From: Thuidium tamariscinum
Lineage: Eukaryota; Streptophyta; Bryopsida; Hypnales; Thuidiaceae
NCBI GenBank assembly: GCA_947034885.2
Contig: OX344755.2
Coordinates: forward strand, 20,343,052 to 20,407,051
Length of the DNA: 64,000 nt
Direction: 5' to 3'
Both the position numbers and the translations under genes were made by a program. This document shows, in pieces, positions 47,215 through 58,375 of this stretch. The notes beneath the pieces were generated by a model. The model had not been told where the DNA came from and did not search any database. It saw only the letters and a list, made by a program, of their open reading frames with translations. Within the stretch, counting starts at the first letter, position 1. Each line of letters opens with the position of its first letter.

Positions 47215-47823
47215 GGGCAACGCCCTCCGGGTTTCTCAACTCGATCATTCCTTCTCTTCTCCACAACTCAATCGATCCAGCATCGCACTTTCGATCTTCT
47301 GACTCTGCCAACAATTTCCTTCACTGTGAGGCTTTCTTAGCTTGCAGCCTCTTTGTGAAAGGATCTATACGTCAATTGGACTTCGTAGCTCCAATTCATG
47401 ATTATCTTCAGATGCATGAGCACCCATATATCGGCGATATGCTTAGCTAGTCTATGTACTGTTTGGAAGCTCAAGCTTTTTATGCACAGATACTGTACGT
47501 GGTATAGATCGATGTTAATTTGCAGTCGAATATATGCAGTCTCGGGGATGCATGCATTCTGCAGGATTCTTGCTCCGATACCAAAAAAGTAGTTGAGTCC
47601 TTGTTGCAACTGTGCTGCGAATATTAGTCTATACGATTGTCAGTCGGGTAGCTGTACAGTACATGCACAGGGACCGTGGTCCAGAGTAAAATGTTTGCTG
47701 GTCTATGCCCTTCCTCCGATTTAGTTCGCCGTGGCTAATTGAATTTCCATGTCCCTGCATGTGTTGTGTGCGTGTCCAGCAGAGCGATCCGAGCATCAAT
47801 TAATTCGATTACCGCTTGTTGCC

Positions 47824-48237
47824 ATGGCGACCCGATCCGCTAAGAACGGCCTCGCCCTCCTCTCGATCTTGCTGCTGGTGCTCGTAGCCCAGAAGGCGGA
47901 AGCCATGAACGTGGTGCTCACCAACAACTTGAACCAACAAGTGGGCGTCACGTGCGGCTTCGAGGGCCGCGTCGGCGACTTCGGGTCTCGCATTCTCCCG
48001 CAAGGCCAGAGTTACGTATTCCAGGTCGGCAACGGTGGCGCCGACTTCGCTGGCCTGCGCTACTCGTGCACCTTCGCTTCGTTGGGCAAGCCCAACACCG
48101 TGGTGGAGGTGTTCTCCGGCACGGGCGGCGCCGGCAATGGTCCGTGCCAGTGTGCGGGCGCCGTGTGTCCGTGGTCGATCACCTTCGGCGGGTTCTCGTG
48201 CAACGGCGGACGCTTCACCCACGGCTGGGGAAGCTGA
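47824..48237 (+). CDS. S-protein-homologue-like secreted protein, copy 5 (open frame)
   Basis: Intact 137-residue protein from ATG 47824 to TGA 48235-48237. An in-frame ATG at 47749 exists but lies within the probable leader intron, and the signal peptide begins at MATRSAK, so 47824 is preferred. Residues 1-27: signal peptide, cleavage after AEA. Mature part 110 residues with cysteines 44, 82, 108, 110, 115 and 126 and tryptophans 117 and 135. VVLTNN, GDFG, LPQG, YSCTF and C-PW are spaced as in plant S1 self-incompatibility / S-protein homologues, small secreted proteins used in cell-cell recognition. The Gly-rich stretch SGTGGAGNG (99-107) and the C-terminal HGWGS are not typical of the family. 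No introns in the coding part. Promoter class II with perfect TATA; AATAAA at 48378. Best candidate for an active class II copy. The family call rests on motifs; another small cysteine-rich family is possible. Confidence 0.78.
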   Translation: MATRSAKNGLALLSILLLVLVAQKAEAMNVVLTNNLNQQVGVTCGFEGRVGDFGSRILPQGQSYVFQVGNGGADFAGLRYSCTFASLGKPNTVVEVFSGTGGAGNGPCQCAGAVCPWSITFGGFSCNGGRFTHGWGS

Positions 48238-48377
48238 ACGCAGTTAGGGAAGCTAGCTTTATTCGAGCTAGCCACTTAATTGGCTTGCTTGCTTCGTAGT
48301 CGTCGTGCAGTGAACGTATGTGCTCATCACCATGCCACTGTTACATATATGAAGAATTGAAGAGCTAGCTCTGAGAC

Positions 48378-48383
48378 AATAAA
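48378..48383 (+). terminator. Poly(A) signal of gene copy 5
   Basis: AATAAA in CTCTGAGACAATAAAGATATTT-type block, about 140 bases after the stop codon. Confidence 0.72.
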
Positions 48384-48780
48384 GATATTTCGATTTCATT
48401 GGATTTTAATGCACGCGTACGATTGCGTTGTGTCATTTGATTTGCCGAATGAATGTGTTGGAATGTGTCGTAAGAATTGTGGATACTTATGTGAATGAAT
48501 CAACGGGCATGACTTTCCGCTCACAGGGAAGGTGGCGGCACTGTCCGAATTCTGTCCCTCAAAGCGAGAGCCTTTGGGAGAAGCCTTAGCTTCGCTGGGG
48601 TGGTTTTCCCTTTCTCGGTTGGACAGCTTTTGTGTTACACCTCGCCGCAAATCTTCATGACCAAGATGCATGCGTGAAGAAGTCTTTTGATTTTGGATTC
48701 TTTTGTGTATTTATTGAATTCACAGAAAACAATTTGCTAAAGAACAATAAATGAGAGAGTATTTCAAATATATTCAACTC

Positions 48781-49730
48781 ATCCTTGAAAAAAGAAAGAT
48801 GAAATGTAGGTACGTGGTCAAAGCAAATCACATCCATTGTGGATGTTTGGATGGATGGGACTATTGTTGTCCTTTTGGATGCTAATGCAATAAAATTGTT
48901 TGGGTGGGACTATTGTTAAAAACTTTCTATAGTGAAAACAAGTTCATTGCTAATACATCATTTTTATATGAAAAAAAATTCCTTAAATTTTGTTTGTTTT
49001 TAAAGAATTAAGACTAAAAATTTCTAACAAAATGTTTTTTCCATCTCTACTACTCCTTTCATTGAAAAATCATTATATTAATTTGCTCCACCTTTTTCTA
49101 TTGGACTATATTCAGACTATATTTTTGAAATAAAATTTTTAATACTCCTCACATTCAAATTTTGAAAATTAGACAATGCAACAACTCCAACAAGTATGTA
49201 AACTTATTACTCTATAAGATCTTAGTTAACAAACTATTGAAAATTGTTTCACCTTAAAGAGAATTTGCCATTGAAAATTTGAAGTGGACACATTTTGTTC
49301 CTTGGTCCTTTAGGGGTGAAAGGAGTTTGATTATAAAAATTTCTAAAACAAGACATTGTAAATTTTCAAATTTTGAACATTAAGTTTCTATCCACAATCT
49401 ACTAAATTTTTGTAGTTATATAAAGCCAATGAAATTGATTTCATTATAGAAAATTTTAGGCCATAGAAAGGATGCTTTGTACATGAAAGAATACAAATCT
49501 AGAAGTATAAAGTGTACCTCATTGTACAAAGTGTACCTCATTGAAGTAATGGAATTGTTTTTCTAATTTATGCCAATAAGCTTATTCATTTTGAATTTTC
49601 TACAACTACATATAATAAATTAAAAAATTCTCAATGAAGTGTCTAAGAAGTGATATAAAATATAATAGTGGTGTTCTAAATTCCAACATTCATTCACATA
49701 TTGGATAAAAAAATATTATGTTACCACATA
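48781..49730 (+). repeat. Shared 3' flank and inverted-duplication segment, no gene
   Basis: 48781-48910 matches 56230-56345 (AGATGAAATGTAGGTA, GTCAAAGCAAATCACAT). 49000-49710 aligns in reverse with 18640-18540, 16850-16640 and 15240-15000. Includes a solo family B-like end TTGGTCCTTTAGGGG at 49303. Confidence 0.7.
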
Positions 49731-50899
49731 TCACATGTCCATAATTATGTTTTCATTCGCAATCTAGTAGTTTCATCCAAGAAATTTTCTTAATTTGAAG
49801 TTTTCTAGAGAAAAACTTCAAGGTTTGTTGCCATTTTTTTAGTGAATTTTTTTTTTGGGGTGCAATCTAGTAAAAGAACACCAAAAAAAATTATGGTATG
49901 ATGTTGAAAATGGGAGCCTCCACCTTAGAAACATTGTGGCTATTACAAAAAATAAGCAAGAATAATGAACTTTGATTTTGCTATAGTAGATAGTAACCTT
50001 AATCCTTGAATTTTTTAGCAACCTAAAATTAGTCAATCTACTTTTTGAAATTGCCATTTATAGACTTAGGAATATAAAGGGTCACTTGAATTTGTTTTGA
50101 GAGCATAAAATTAGCTATGAAGTGGTCTATTCAAATTTAGAAAAAATTGACTTTTGGATTTTACGATTGGTCTAGTAGTAAAGAATCAAAGAATCATCAA
50201 ACAAGGGAACTTTTAGCCAATAAGGTGGAGGCATGAGTTTCATACCTCTTCTTGGTCTATGCCTAGTAACAAACATTAGAATAAAACATCTTGTACTCAC
50301 ATATGAGCCAATTAGCAAGGTTTTTTTTCAACCTATATTGTATCATTTCTTCTATTCTTTCACTCTACCAATTTCAATCTTGAATTTTGGCTCCATATTT
50401 AAGAGAAATCTTTCATTTCATCTCGTAATTTCTAAAATTTAACAATGAAGTGGTATCTATTGCAAGACCATTTCTCATTCATTTTTTATTCTATAAATGC
50501 AAGACTTATTTCCAATCATGTAGAACCTAGTTACCTTGAGAATGAGCATAAGATGCCAACTTTCTAAAATGTTATGTGTTCAAAAGAGACATTCAAAGCA
50601 CAATTTTAGCTATACCAAAACATGAATTTCCTTATAGTACTCTTCACTTTTATATTATAAACTTATAATCTTCTAATCTATAACTTGGATTGAAACCAAA
50701 TTTTGTAGAAATAATACAGACTTGGTTTTCTACAAGATCTTATGATTAATTTTGTCTAAGAATGATTCATCTTACTTTGAGCTTCAACTCTTTGTAACAT
50801 ACAAAATCAAAACTTAAAGTACATTGAAAATGATCAAAAAGTTTAAGGGCTAATTGATAGTCAATAAATCAATGATTGATCTAGAATACACATTTTTTC
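49731..50899 (+). repeat. Segment duplicated downstream of copies 5 and 6, no gene
   Basis: About 49970-50850 aligns directly with 56650-57550 (GACTTAGGAAT, TGCCAACTTTCTAA, TTTTACAAGATC-type blocks). No counterpart in the left arm. No coding seen. Confidence 0.65.
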
Positions 50900-52682
50900 A
50901 GAAAAGTGTTGTCTCTTTGAATATGGTAAATTAATTAATACTCTTTTGAGTTTCTTAGTAGCTTACTGGTTTCCTCAACATTTCAGTTCTTAATGTAGGA
51001 GGCGTAATTCTATATACCAAAAATTTCATATAAGGTTTCAATTTAGATTTTAGAGCTCTAAGGCAGAAACACCCAATACTGCATTGGTGTCTAGACTCAT
51101 CCAAAACCGTCCCTAGATTGCAGTAAATGCATGCGCTACATGTTTGACAGTTATTTGCTAATGCTATTAAAGGACACATACCAAAATCTGATTAGTTTAA
51201 TATTAATTTTAGCAGCATTCAAATTTGGGGGCATCTATTGAAAAATTATAGAAATTACATATGACATCCAAAAAATCTAATTTTTCTTAATATTCATGAT
51301 TTTTAGTGCTCTCGAATACTAGAAAAATATTATTTTAAGAAAAAACTACCTTTGACTATGCTAAATTCCTTATTTGGATAGTTTTGGGTGCTTTCTCCAT
51401 AGTGCATTTGAAATTTTTATAGTTGCAAGATGAAGGTACACTTATAGCTCAATTTATTGAACTTTGATGTATGCACATTAAATTGTCAATACTTGTTGTT
51501 GGCCTCAAAAGGCTCCTCATCACCCTATGGCATACAAAGACTTTATCTACAATATATCATAGTAGAAACATCGATCTCCAACCAAAGATTCATATCCAAT
51601 TGTAGGTGCAACCATTTATCCATTTCCAATTTAGACTAAACTAGACTTCCAACTAAAGCTTGGAATGTATTTTTTACTCTTTTTCAAGATTTGAACTAAT
51701 AAGTGCATGCCACATTTTTTGAAGTAATAAGTGGGATTTAACTATTTAAGTAGTTCTTCAATGATTGGAATTAGAAGATTCTATACATTGGATTTGAATT
51801 CACTATTTAGGCAAACTTCTGGCTTCAAAAATTCATAGTAATTTGAATTCAAGGAAAAAATTAATGAAAAATTAGCAATCTCCATGATTTCTATTTTTCT
51901 ATATGCATATGGTAGAAAGTTTATATTGCCTTATATTGCTCTTGAATATGTGTGAAATTGCTTAAGTGACAACTATGGGTGGTTTTATCTCTACTGTATG
52001 TCTATGTTAAGTGGGATTTAACTATTTAAGTAGTTCTTCAATGATTGGAATTAGAAGATTCTATACATTGGATTTGAATTCACTATTTAGGCAAACTTCT
52101 GGCTTCAAAAATTCATAGTAATTTGAATTCAAGGAAAAAATTAATGAAAAATTAGCAATCCCCATGATTTCTATTTTTCTATATGCATATGGTAGAAAGT
52201 TTATATTGCCTTATATTGCTCTTGAATATGTGTGAAATTGCTTAAGTGACAACTATGGGTGGTTTTATCTCTACCGTATGTCTATATCAAGTGTAGAAAA
52301 TGTGCCCCAAGAAATTTAAGAGAGTCATAAATCTCCCCAAATATATATATTTCCATTTGAACTTTGAGTCTATATCCACAATCTATTGATTTAAAAATAA
52401 AATAAAATATATAGATAGATAGATAGTGATGCTAAATTGTTTCATATGATAATGTTCTAAATCCTAAATTTATAGAATAAATGCATAGTGAAATTACAAA
52501 AAAAAATTTAAATTTCTCCTATTGATGTGAATTTTTTTCTATTCTACTTCAAAAATTCATGATTGTTTCAAATTTTTATAATGAACCCTAAAATTTTCAT
52601 GATTCTAGAAGAATAGAAGACATATATTTACTAATTAACCACCTATTTTCAACTAAAACATGTACAAAGAATATTTGAAATA
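50900..52682 (+). repeat. Segment of the inverted duplication, no gene
   Basis: Reverse counterpart of 13687-14975. Contains the 280-bp tandem duplication listed separately. Confidence 0.75.
51731..52289 (+). repeat. 280-bp tandem duplication, two nearly identical units
   Basis: Units start GTGGGATTTAACTATTTAAG at 51731 and 52011 and differ at only a handful of bases. The left-arm counterpart (14090-14330) has one unit, so the duplication is later than the arm duplication. Confidence 0.95.
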
Positions 52683-52686
52683 TTAA

Positions 52687-53975
52687 CCCCTAAAGGACCA
52701 ACCTACTAAATTTGACAATATAGAAATTTTAAGCAGATTAATGTAACTAGAGATTTCTATATTTTAGGCTCAAATTTTAATTGAATATAAGGACAAAGAA
52801 TAACTTTCAATTGTATTAAAGTCAAAAGTTATGACCTAATATGTTTTTTTTTAAATAGGCACTGCAAGTTTATTGGAAAAAATCACGTTTTTCAAAAACT
52901 ATAATTTGAAATTGATTTTCTTTGTTTATATTTATGTGGTAAGCTCTTAATCATTTTATTTAGATCAATGAGTCAAAACTTATGACGAATTTTTATTTGT
53001 GAACAATTATGGATTCTCTACTCTAAAATAAACTTTGAAGTCCTTTACTTGACTCAATTTTCAATATTTCAAAAATAAAATAAAGTCATAGGACGTAAAT
53101 TGTTTATTACAATGCATAAATGCATCCAAAAGTGGAAATCAATCAATCACCTCTTGGTTTACCATTAATTCCCCCCCTCTCTCAAAAATCACGGGCCATT
53201 GATTTTTTTTTAAATGCTTCCCCACCAAAATGCCATTGATTTCTCAAAAAATCACAAGCCATTAATCTTTGTGAGATTTAATTTAAGCTATCAAAATACA
53301 AATTTAGAATATAAATATGGATATTATATGGATACAAAATACAATTATACAATACAAATATGTGATATAGTATGAATGTTGAATAGTCAACATGGGTATG
53401 GATATAAATACAAAACTACGGAAAAAGATACGAATACGTCGGGATACAAAAGGATTTTGAAAATTTGTCTTATATTGATTTTCAAGTTAATTGGGTTCTC
53501 AAAATTACAAGTAGGGTGGGGGAGGGGAAGGAATTAATTTTAATTGATTCATTTTCATTAAAACTTAAGGGGAGCTAGGGGTGAATTTATTATTATTATT
53601 TTAAAATTAAAAAATTAAAATTCTTTTTTGGTTGTATTATAACTTAACATTGCAACCATTGGGATTGGCATTTTTCAATTCCTTAAGGAAATTCTTAACA
53701 ATTTAGTATTTTGAATCATTTGTTATTTTTTTCTACTTATTATATTTTCCTATATATTGTACAATTTAAAATAATTTAAATTTTTTAACACACGTATCCT
53801 ACTTGGCTTCAACAATGAATCCGAAGAAGCACAACCATTTCAACCCATTTTTCATATGGTTGTTGCTTGCTAAAGAGCAAGTGCATTGTTTTCTACATGG
53901 TAAAAAATATTATTTTTGAGCATTTAAACACTAATATCTTGCAATTTACACAGTGAAACATTTTGAAATCTAAGG
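52687..53975 (+). mobile_element. Family B element (about 1.29 kb)
   Basis: TTAA (52683-52686) followed by CCCCTAAAGGACCAACC. The right border is decayed (CTAAGGGATTGAAGC). Inverted paralogue of 11413-13686, without the T1c insertion. Confidence 0.68.
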
Positions 53976-54300
53976 GATTGAAGCATATTCTATGAATAAG
54001 TCTATCTTACCAAGCACATGTCCAACAAAATATCAGACAATAAATGCTAAAGTTGAACAATAGACATTATTTAATTGCCAATAATGTGTCCAACAAGAGT
54101 CTTGGTCGCATTAATGATTTAATCATTAAGAGCCTTGGCTTCTTGAAATGTATAGAATTCATACATTGACTGCATCTTGACAAAGCAAAGTGTACCTTGA
54201 CCAAGATCCGTTTAAAGCTTGGTGATTTGCAAGACCTCATACTGTAGTCTTAAGAAACAAGCTCACAAAATGAACCCTTAACATTCCAAAATCTTTTTTT
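53976..54300 (+). repeat. Class I upstream flank of module 6
   Basis: Reverse counterpart of 11056-11412 and 20926-21177 (GATTTGCAAGACCTCATACT, CACAAAATGAACCCTTAACA). Confidence 0.75.
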
Positions 54301-54545
54301 TTCAATTTGCCATTTCTATTGCTAAGACTGAGCAAACAGTGGCTTATTCCTGGAGCTCAGAGTGCATGAGTCGGTCGGAACGTTCGAGAGATCGATGCAC
54401 ATCGGTAACTTCAGTCACATGCGATTCCGCAAAAACCTCACCACCCCAAAACTTATCCGCACGATCGAGCCATTGACTGCTACGGAGGCTCCCCATAGAA
54501 CCGTGAGACGTTCCGTGCGTTACGGCCCGCGTACCCTCCTGCGGG

Positions 54546-54554
54546 TATTTAAAG
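54546..54554 (+). promoter_or_regulatory. TATA box of gene copy 6 (class I promoter)
   Basis: TATTTAAAG before GGCAACGCCC, as in copies 1 and 2. A probable leader intron runs from GTGAGC (54668) to an AG at 55159; the acceptor reads CCAATAG here. Confidence 0.72.
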
Positions 54555-55200
54555 GGCAACGCCCTGCAGACTCCTTCACTCGATCACTCCTGCTCAGATC
54601 TTCTCCTCGACTCGACTCGATCAAGCGACACGCTCTCGATCATCTGATTCCAGCAGCTTCCTTCGTTGTGAGCTAGCCTTTCTTCGCTTGCAGCTAGTCT
54701 CTTTACTGGTGGAAGTGTCCAGGCATTCGTCAATTGGACTAGCTTTGTAGCTCGATCCAATTCATGACTGTCTTCAATTGCTTGCTCATCATGCAGCTCG
54801 ATATGCTTAATCTATGTCGTGTATTTGTTTTGTTAGCTCTTGCAATTGTGCATAGTTACATACTGTACAGTTAGTAGTGTAGATCGATGCTACTTCGTAG
54901 TTGAATGCACTCTTGGGAATGCATGCCTTTCAATTCTGCAAATTTCCTATTCCGACAAGGAGAATGTACAGTTGAATTCCTGCAAGCTACACTTGTGCTG
55001 GGAATATTACTCGGCATGACTGTCAGGTAGATGCATGTACAGTACATGCACAGGTAGTGGTGAAACATGTCAGTCGGTCAATGCACTTCGAGTCCTCCGA
55101 GTTAGTTCGCCGTGACTAACCAAATTTCCATGTGACTGTGTTGTGTAATTGTCCAATAGAATGATCTGAGCACCAATTCGATCACCGCTACCTCATTGCC

Positions 55201-55614
55201 ATGGCGACCCGATCCGCCAAGAACGGCCTCGCCGTCGTCTCGATCTTGCTGCTGGTGCTCGTCGCCCAGAAGGCGGAAGCCATGAACGTGGTGCTCACCA
55301 ACAACATGAACCAACAAGTGGGCGTCACGTGCGGCTTCGAGGGCCGCTTCGGCGACTTCGGGTCCCGCATTCTCCCGCAAGGCCAGAGTTACGTGTTCCA
55401 GGTCGGCAACGGTGGCGCCGACTTCGCTGGGCTGCGCTACTCGTGCACCTTCGCTTCGGTGGGCAAGCCCAACACCGTGTTGGAGGTCTTCTCCGGGACG
55501 GGCGGCGCCGGCAACAGTCCATGCCAGTGCGCGGGCGCTGTGTGTCCGTGGTCGATCACCTTCGGCGGGTTCTCGTGCAACGGCGGACGCTTCTCCCACG
55601 GCTGGGGAAGCTGA
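55201..55614 (+). CDS. S-protein-homologue-like secreted protein, copy 6 (open frame)
   Basis: Intact 137-residue frame, ATG 55201 (gccATGgc) to TGA 55612-55614, differing from copy 5 at few residues (Val-Val at 12-13, Met for Leu at 36, Phe for Arg-Val region at 50, Val for Leu at 87, Leu for Val at 94, Ser for Gly at 106, Ser for Thr at 132). All six cysteines (44, 82, 108, 110, 115, 126), the AEA signal cleavage site and the YSCTF and C-PW motifs are present. It combines a class I promoter with a complete cysteine set, which copy 2 lacks, making it the best candidate for an active class I copy. Strong G/C preference at third codon positions contrasts with the AT-rich surroundings. AATAAA at 55830. 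Function unknown; secretion is well supported, S1-family membership moderately. Confidence 0.78.
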   Translation: MATRSAKNGLAVVSILLLVLVAQKAEAMNVVLTNNMNQQVGVTCGFEGRFGDFGSRILPQGQSYVFQVGNGGADFAGLRYSCTFASVGKPNTVLEVFSGTGGAGNSPCQCAGAVCPWSITFGGFSCNGGRFSHGWGS

Positions 55615-55829
55615 ACTCAGTTACGAAAGCTAGCTTTGATCGAGCTAGCTACTTAATAGGCTTGCTTTCAATTGTAGTCGTGCAGTGAGCACTTGTACGT
55701 GCTCGTCACTGTCCAACCAGCTACTTGTGTTGGAGAGATGGATCGATGAGGCGTAGTCGCCATTTATCCAGTGTCAGTTACAGTGTATGTTGCCTTTGTT
55801 GCATATGAAGAGCTAGGATGCTCTGAGAC

Positions 55830-55835
55830 AATAAA
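55830..55835 (+). terminator. Poly(A) signal of gene copy 6
   Basis: AATAAA in GCTCTGAGACAATAAAGATA, about 215 bases after the stop codon. Confidence 0.72.
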
Positions 55836-56350
55836 GATATTAATTTTCGATTCAATTGGATTTTATTGCACGCGTACGATTGCGTTACTTCATTTGATCT
55901 GCCGAATGAATGTGATGGAATTTTTCGTAAGAATTATGGATACTTATGTTAATGAATCAACGGGCATGACTTTCCGCTCACAGGGAAGGTGGCGGCACCG
56001 GACTGTCCGAATCCCTCGAGAGCCTTTGAGAGACGCCTTTACTGAGGTGGTTTTCCCTTTTTCGGTTGGACAGCTTTTGTGTTACACCTCGCCGCAAATC
56101 TTCATGACCAAGATGCATACATAAGAACTCAAGCCTTTTGATTTTGGATTCTTTTGTGTATTTATTGAATTCACAGAAAACAATTTGCAAAAGAACAATA
56201 AATTAGAGAGTATTTCAAATGTATATTTAACTCATCCTTGAAAAAAGAAAAAAGAAAGATGAAATGTAGGTATGTGGTCAAAGCAAATCACATAACTTCT
56301 CATTGTGGATGCTTGGGTGGGACTATTGTTGTCCTTTTGGATGCCAATGT

Positions 56351-57829
56351 GTGTCTCTTACACCATACATCATGAACACATGATTCCCTTGACAAACCAA
56401 AAGTGTCCCATCACTCCCATGAGATTGTGGAACAATGAGTGATTTTACTAAGCATGAATAGAAGTTACATGGTGGTATTAATTGGATTTATGAATTGGTG
56501 ACTTCTTAACCCAAATTTCATTTCTTTTAGTCCCATTTCTAATCCTTTGAACCCCAATTGCACATTGTTGTCTACAATTTATAATACATTACCTACAAAT
56601 TTAGATTGCAACTATGCAAGAGAGTAAGCTAGATTGTATTGTGGACTACAAGGCTAGGGGTTCAAATTGAAGAGATTCCTTAACCTTTAAATTTAAAAAA
56701 AAAAAATAGGTCAATTTGAATAGATCTATTTCTAGAATGGTCATTTTTGGACTTAGGAATGTAAAGAGTCATTTAAACTTGGGCTCGATTTAAAGAAAAT
56801 AAACTTAGCTATGATTTATAATTTTTATAAAGTAGTGTACTCAAATTTCAAAGAAGATTCACTACTGAATTCACTAAAACTTTCTAAGTATATACATATT
56901 ATGGGATAAAGAGGCAAAAAGTCATTGAATAGGGAATTTTAGCCAATGAAGTCAAAGGTGTATGTGTTTTTTTATCTTTTTTTTGTCATTGTCTTGTAAC
57001 AACTATTAGAATATGAACCTTGCACTTGGATTAGAGCCATTTTTCAATTTTTTTTCCTCTAGTGTGTCTTTTCTTGTGTTTTTTCACTCTACCATATTTA
57101 ATCTTGGCATTTGACTTCAAATTTGTAACAAATCTTCCATTTATCTCATAATTTCAAAAATTTGACTATCAAGCAACCACTATTGCTAGATCATTTTCTC
57201 ACTCATTTCTTGTTTTAAAAATACAAGGTTTATTTCCATGTATATGGGACTTGTTTCCTTGAAAATGACTATAGTATGCCAACTTTCTAATTTTGTGCCC
57301 AAAAGAGCAAATCAAAGTACAATTTCAACTTTGCCAAAAGATAAATTTCCTTGTAATTCTCTTCACTTGTAGATTATAATCTTCTAATGTGTAAGTTGAA
57401 TTGAAATGAAACTTTGTAGAGATACTAAAGACTTGGCTTTTTACAAGACCCTATAGATAATTTTGTCTAAAAATGACTCATCCCCCTTTGAGCTTCAATT
57501 CTTTGTAATTTACAAAATCAAGATTCAAAACATCGGCCTTGAAAATGCCCAAAATTTTTATAGGTTAATGGCTTTGCAAATCATAGTTCTACTCTAAATA
57601 TACCTTTCATAAAATTCATTCTTCTAAAAATATCTTATTATAATACTTATATTATTAATTGAATATCTTCTAATTACACTTTGGAATTCCAAAATTAGAT
57701 TTAAGGCCCTCAATGACAATTTTGAAATTAAAATTTGGAAGTTGAAGTCTTCAAATAGGATTAGACAAAATAAATAAGCTTAAAATAAAAATATTATAAT
57801 AGAATTTTCATCATGCACTTTGAAGAGGT
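56351..57829 (+). repeat. Duplicated 3' flank of copy 6, no gene
   Basis: 56500-56640 matches the flank of copy 3 (26265-26400). 56650-57550 matches 49970-50850. 57550-57829 is AT-rich with nothing recognised. Confidence 0.6.
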
Positions 57830-58310
57830 TAGGTGATATAAGTTTTAAAATAGTATAAATGACATGAAAGCATAGATAAGGGCCCTTTCATCTCACATGT
57901 AATGGCAAATTTCGTTAAAATAATAATATTCCAAATGCCATTTTTCAAACCACACGGTCTGAACTAAAAATTGATATCTATGGCATGTATAGATTTTTAG
58001 AAATCTAGGACCTATATAGATTTACAAAATCCATGATAGATTTAGATTTCAAACCATGTGGTTTGAAACATCTTGGATAGATATAGATTTCGCACATCTA
58101 CAACATATATAGATTTCAAAAATCTATGATTGAAGTAGATTTTAGATTGCGTGGTTTAAACTATCATAAGAATCAATCTAATGGAATACTCCCATTTTAA
58201 CAAAAATTCACCATTGTAATAATAGAGCTCAAAGGATTAACATTGTTATTACTTGACTTACCTCATATATGAAGCATTGTCACATATGACCTTCAATTTC
58301 ATCCATATGT
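57830..58310 (+). repeat. Repeat H, copy interrupted by E
   Basis: The sequence on both sides of E (AATAGTATAAATGACATG..., then GAAGCATTGTCACATATGACC) matches 59137-59260, which lacks E. Confidence 0.7.
57902..58214 (+). mobile_element. Family E element, complete (313 bp)
   Basis: Starts ATGGCAAATTTCGTTAAAAT and ends TTTTAACAAAAATTCACCAT. Target duplication TGTA at 57898-57901 and 58215-58218; the H copy near 59202 is unoccupied. Confidence 0.9.
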
Positions 58311-58375
58311 CAACTAGATTGATTAGTTTATCATAAATTGAAGTATTTGAGTATTTATATTACATGTATATAATA

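Larger units (their letters stand above)
46545..48780 (+). repeat. Duplicated gene module 5
   Basis: Class II block ATAGCGTATGATAGCTTGTT at its start, then promoter, leader, copy 5 and a 3' flank continuing with GTGTATTTATTGAATTCACA (48704), shared with modules 2 and 6. Confidence 0.8.
54301..56350 (+). repeat. Duplicated gene module 6
   Basis: Class I promoter, leader, copy 6 and 3' flank. The flank repeats the GGAAGGTGGCGGCAC and CTTCATGACCAAGATGCAT segments found after copy 5. Confidence 0.8.

Noticed and set aside
47749-47823. Upstream in-frame ATG as the start of gene copy 5
   Set aside because: It is not kept in frame in the other copies, lies within the probable leader intron and would bury the signal peptide.
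25381-55614. Identification of the small cysteine-rich protein as a KP4-like or defensin-like protein
   Set aside because: Cysteine spacing and the YSCTF / C-PW motifs do not fit those families; the S1-like pattern fits better.
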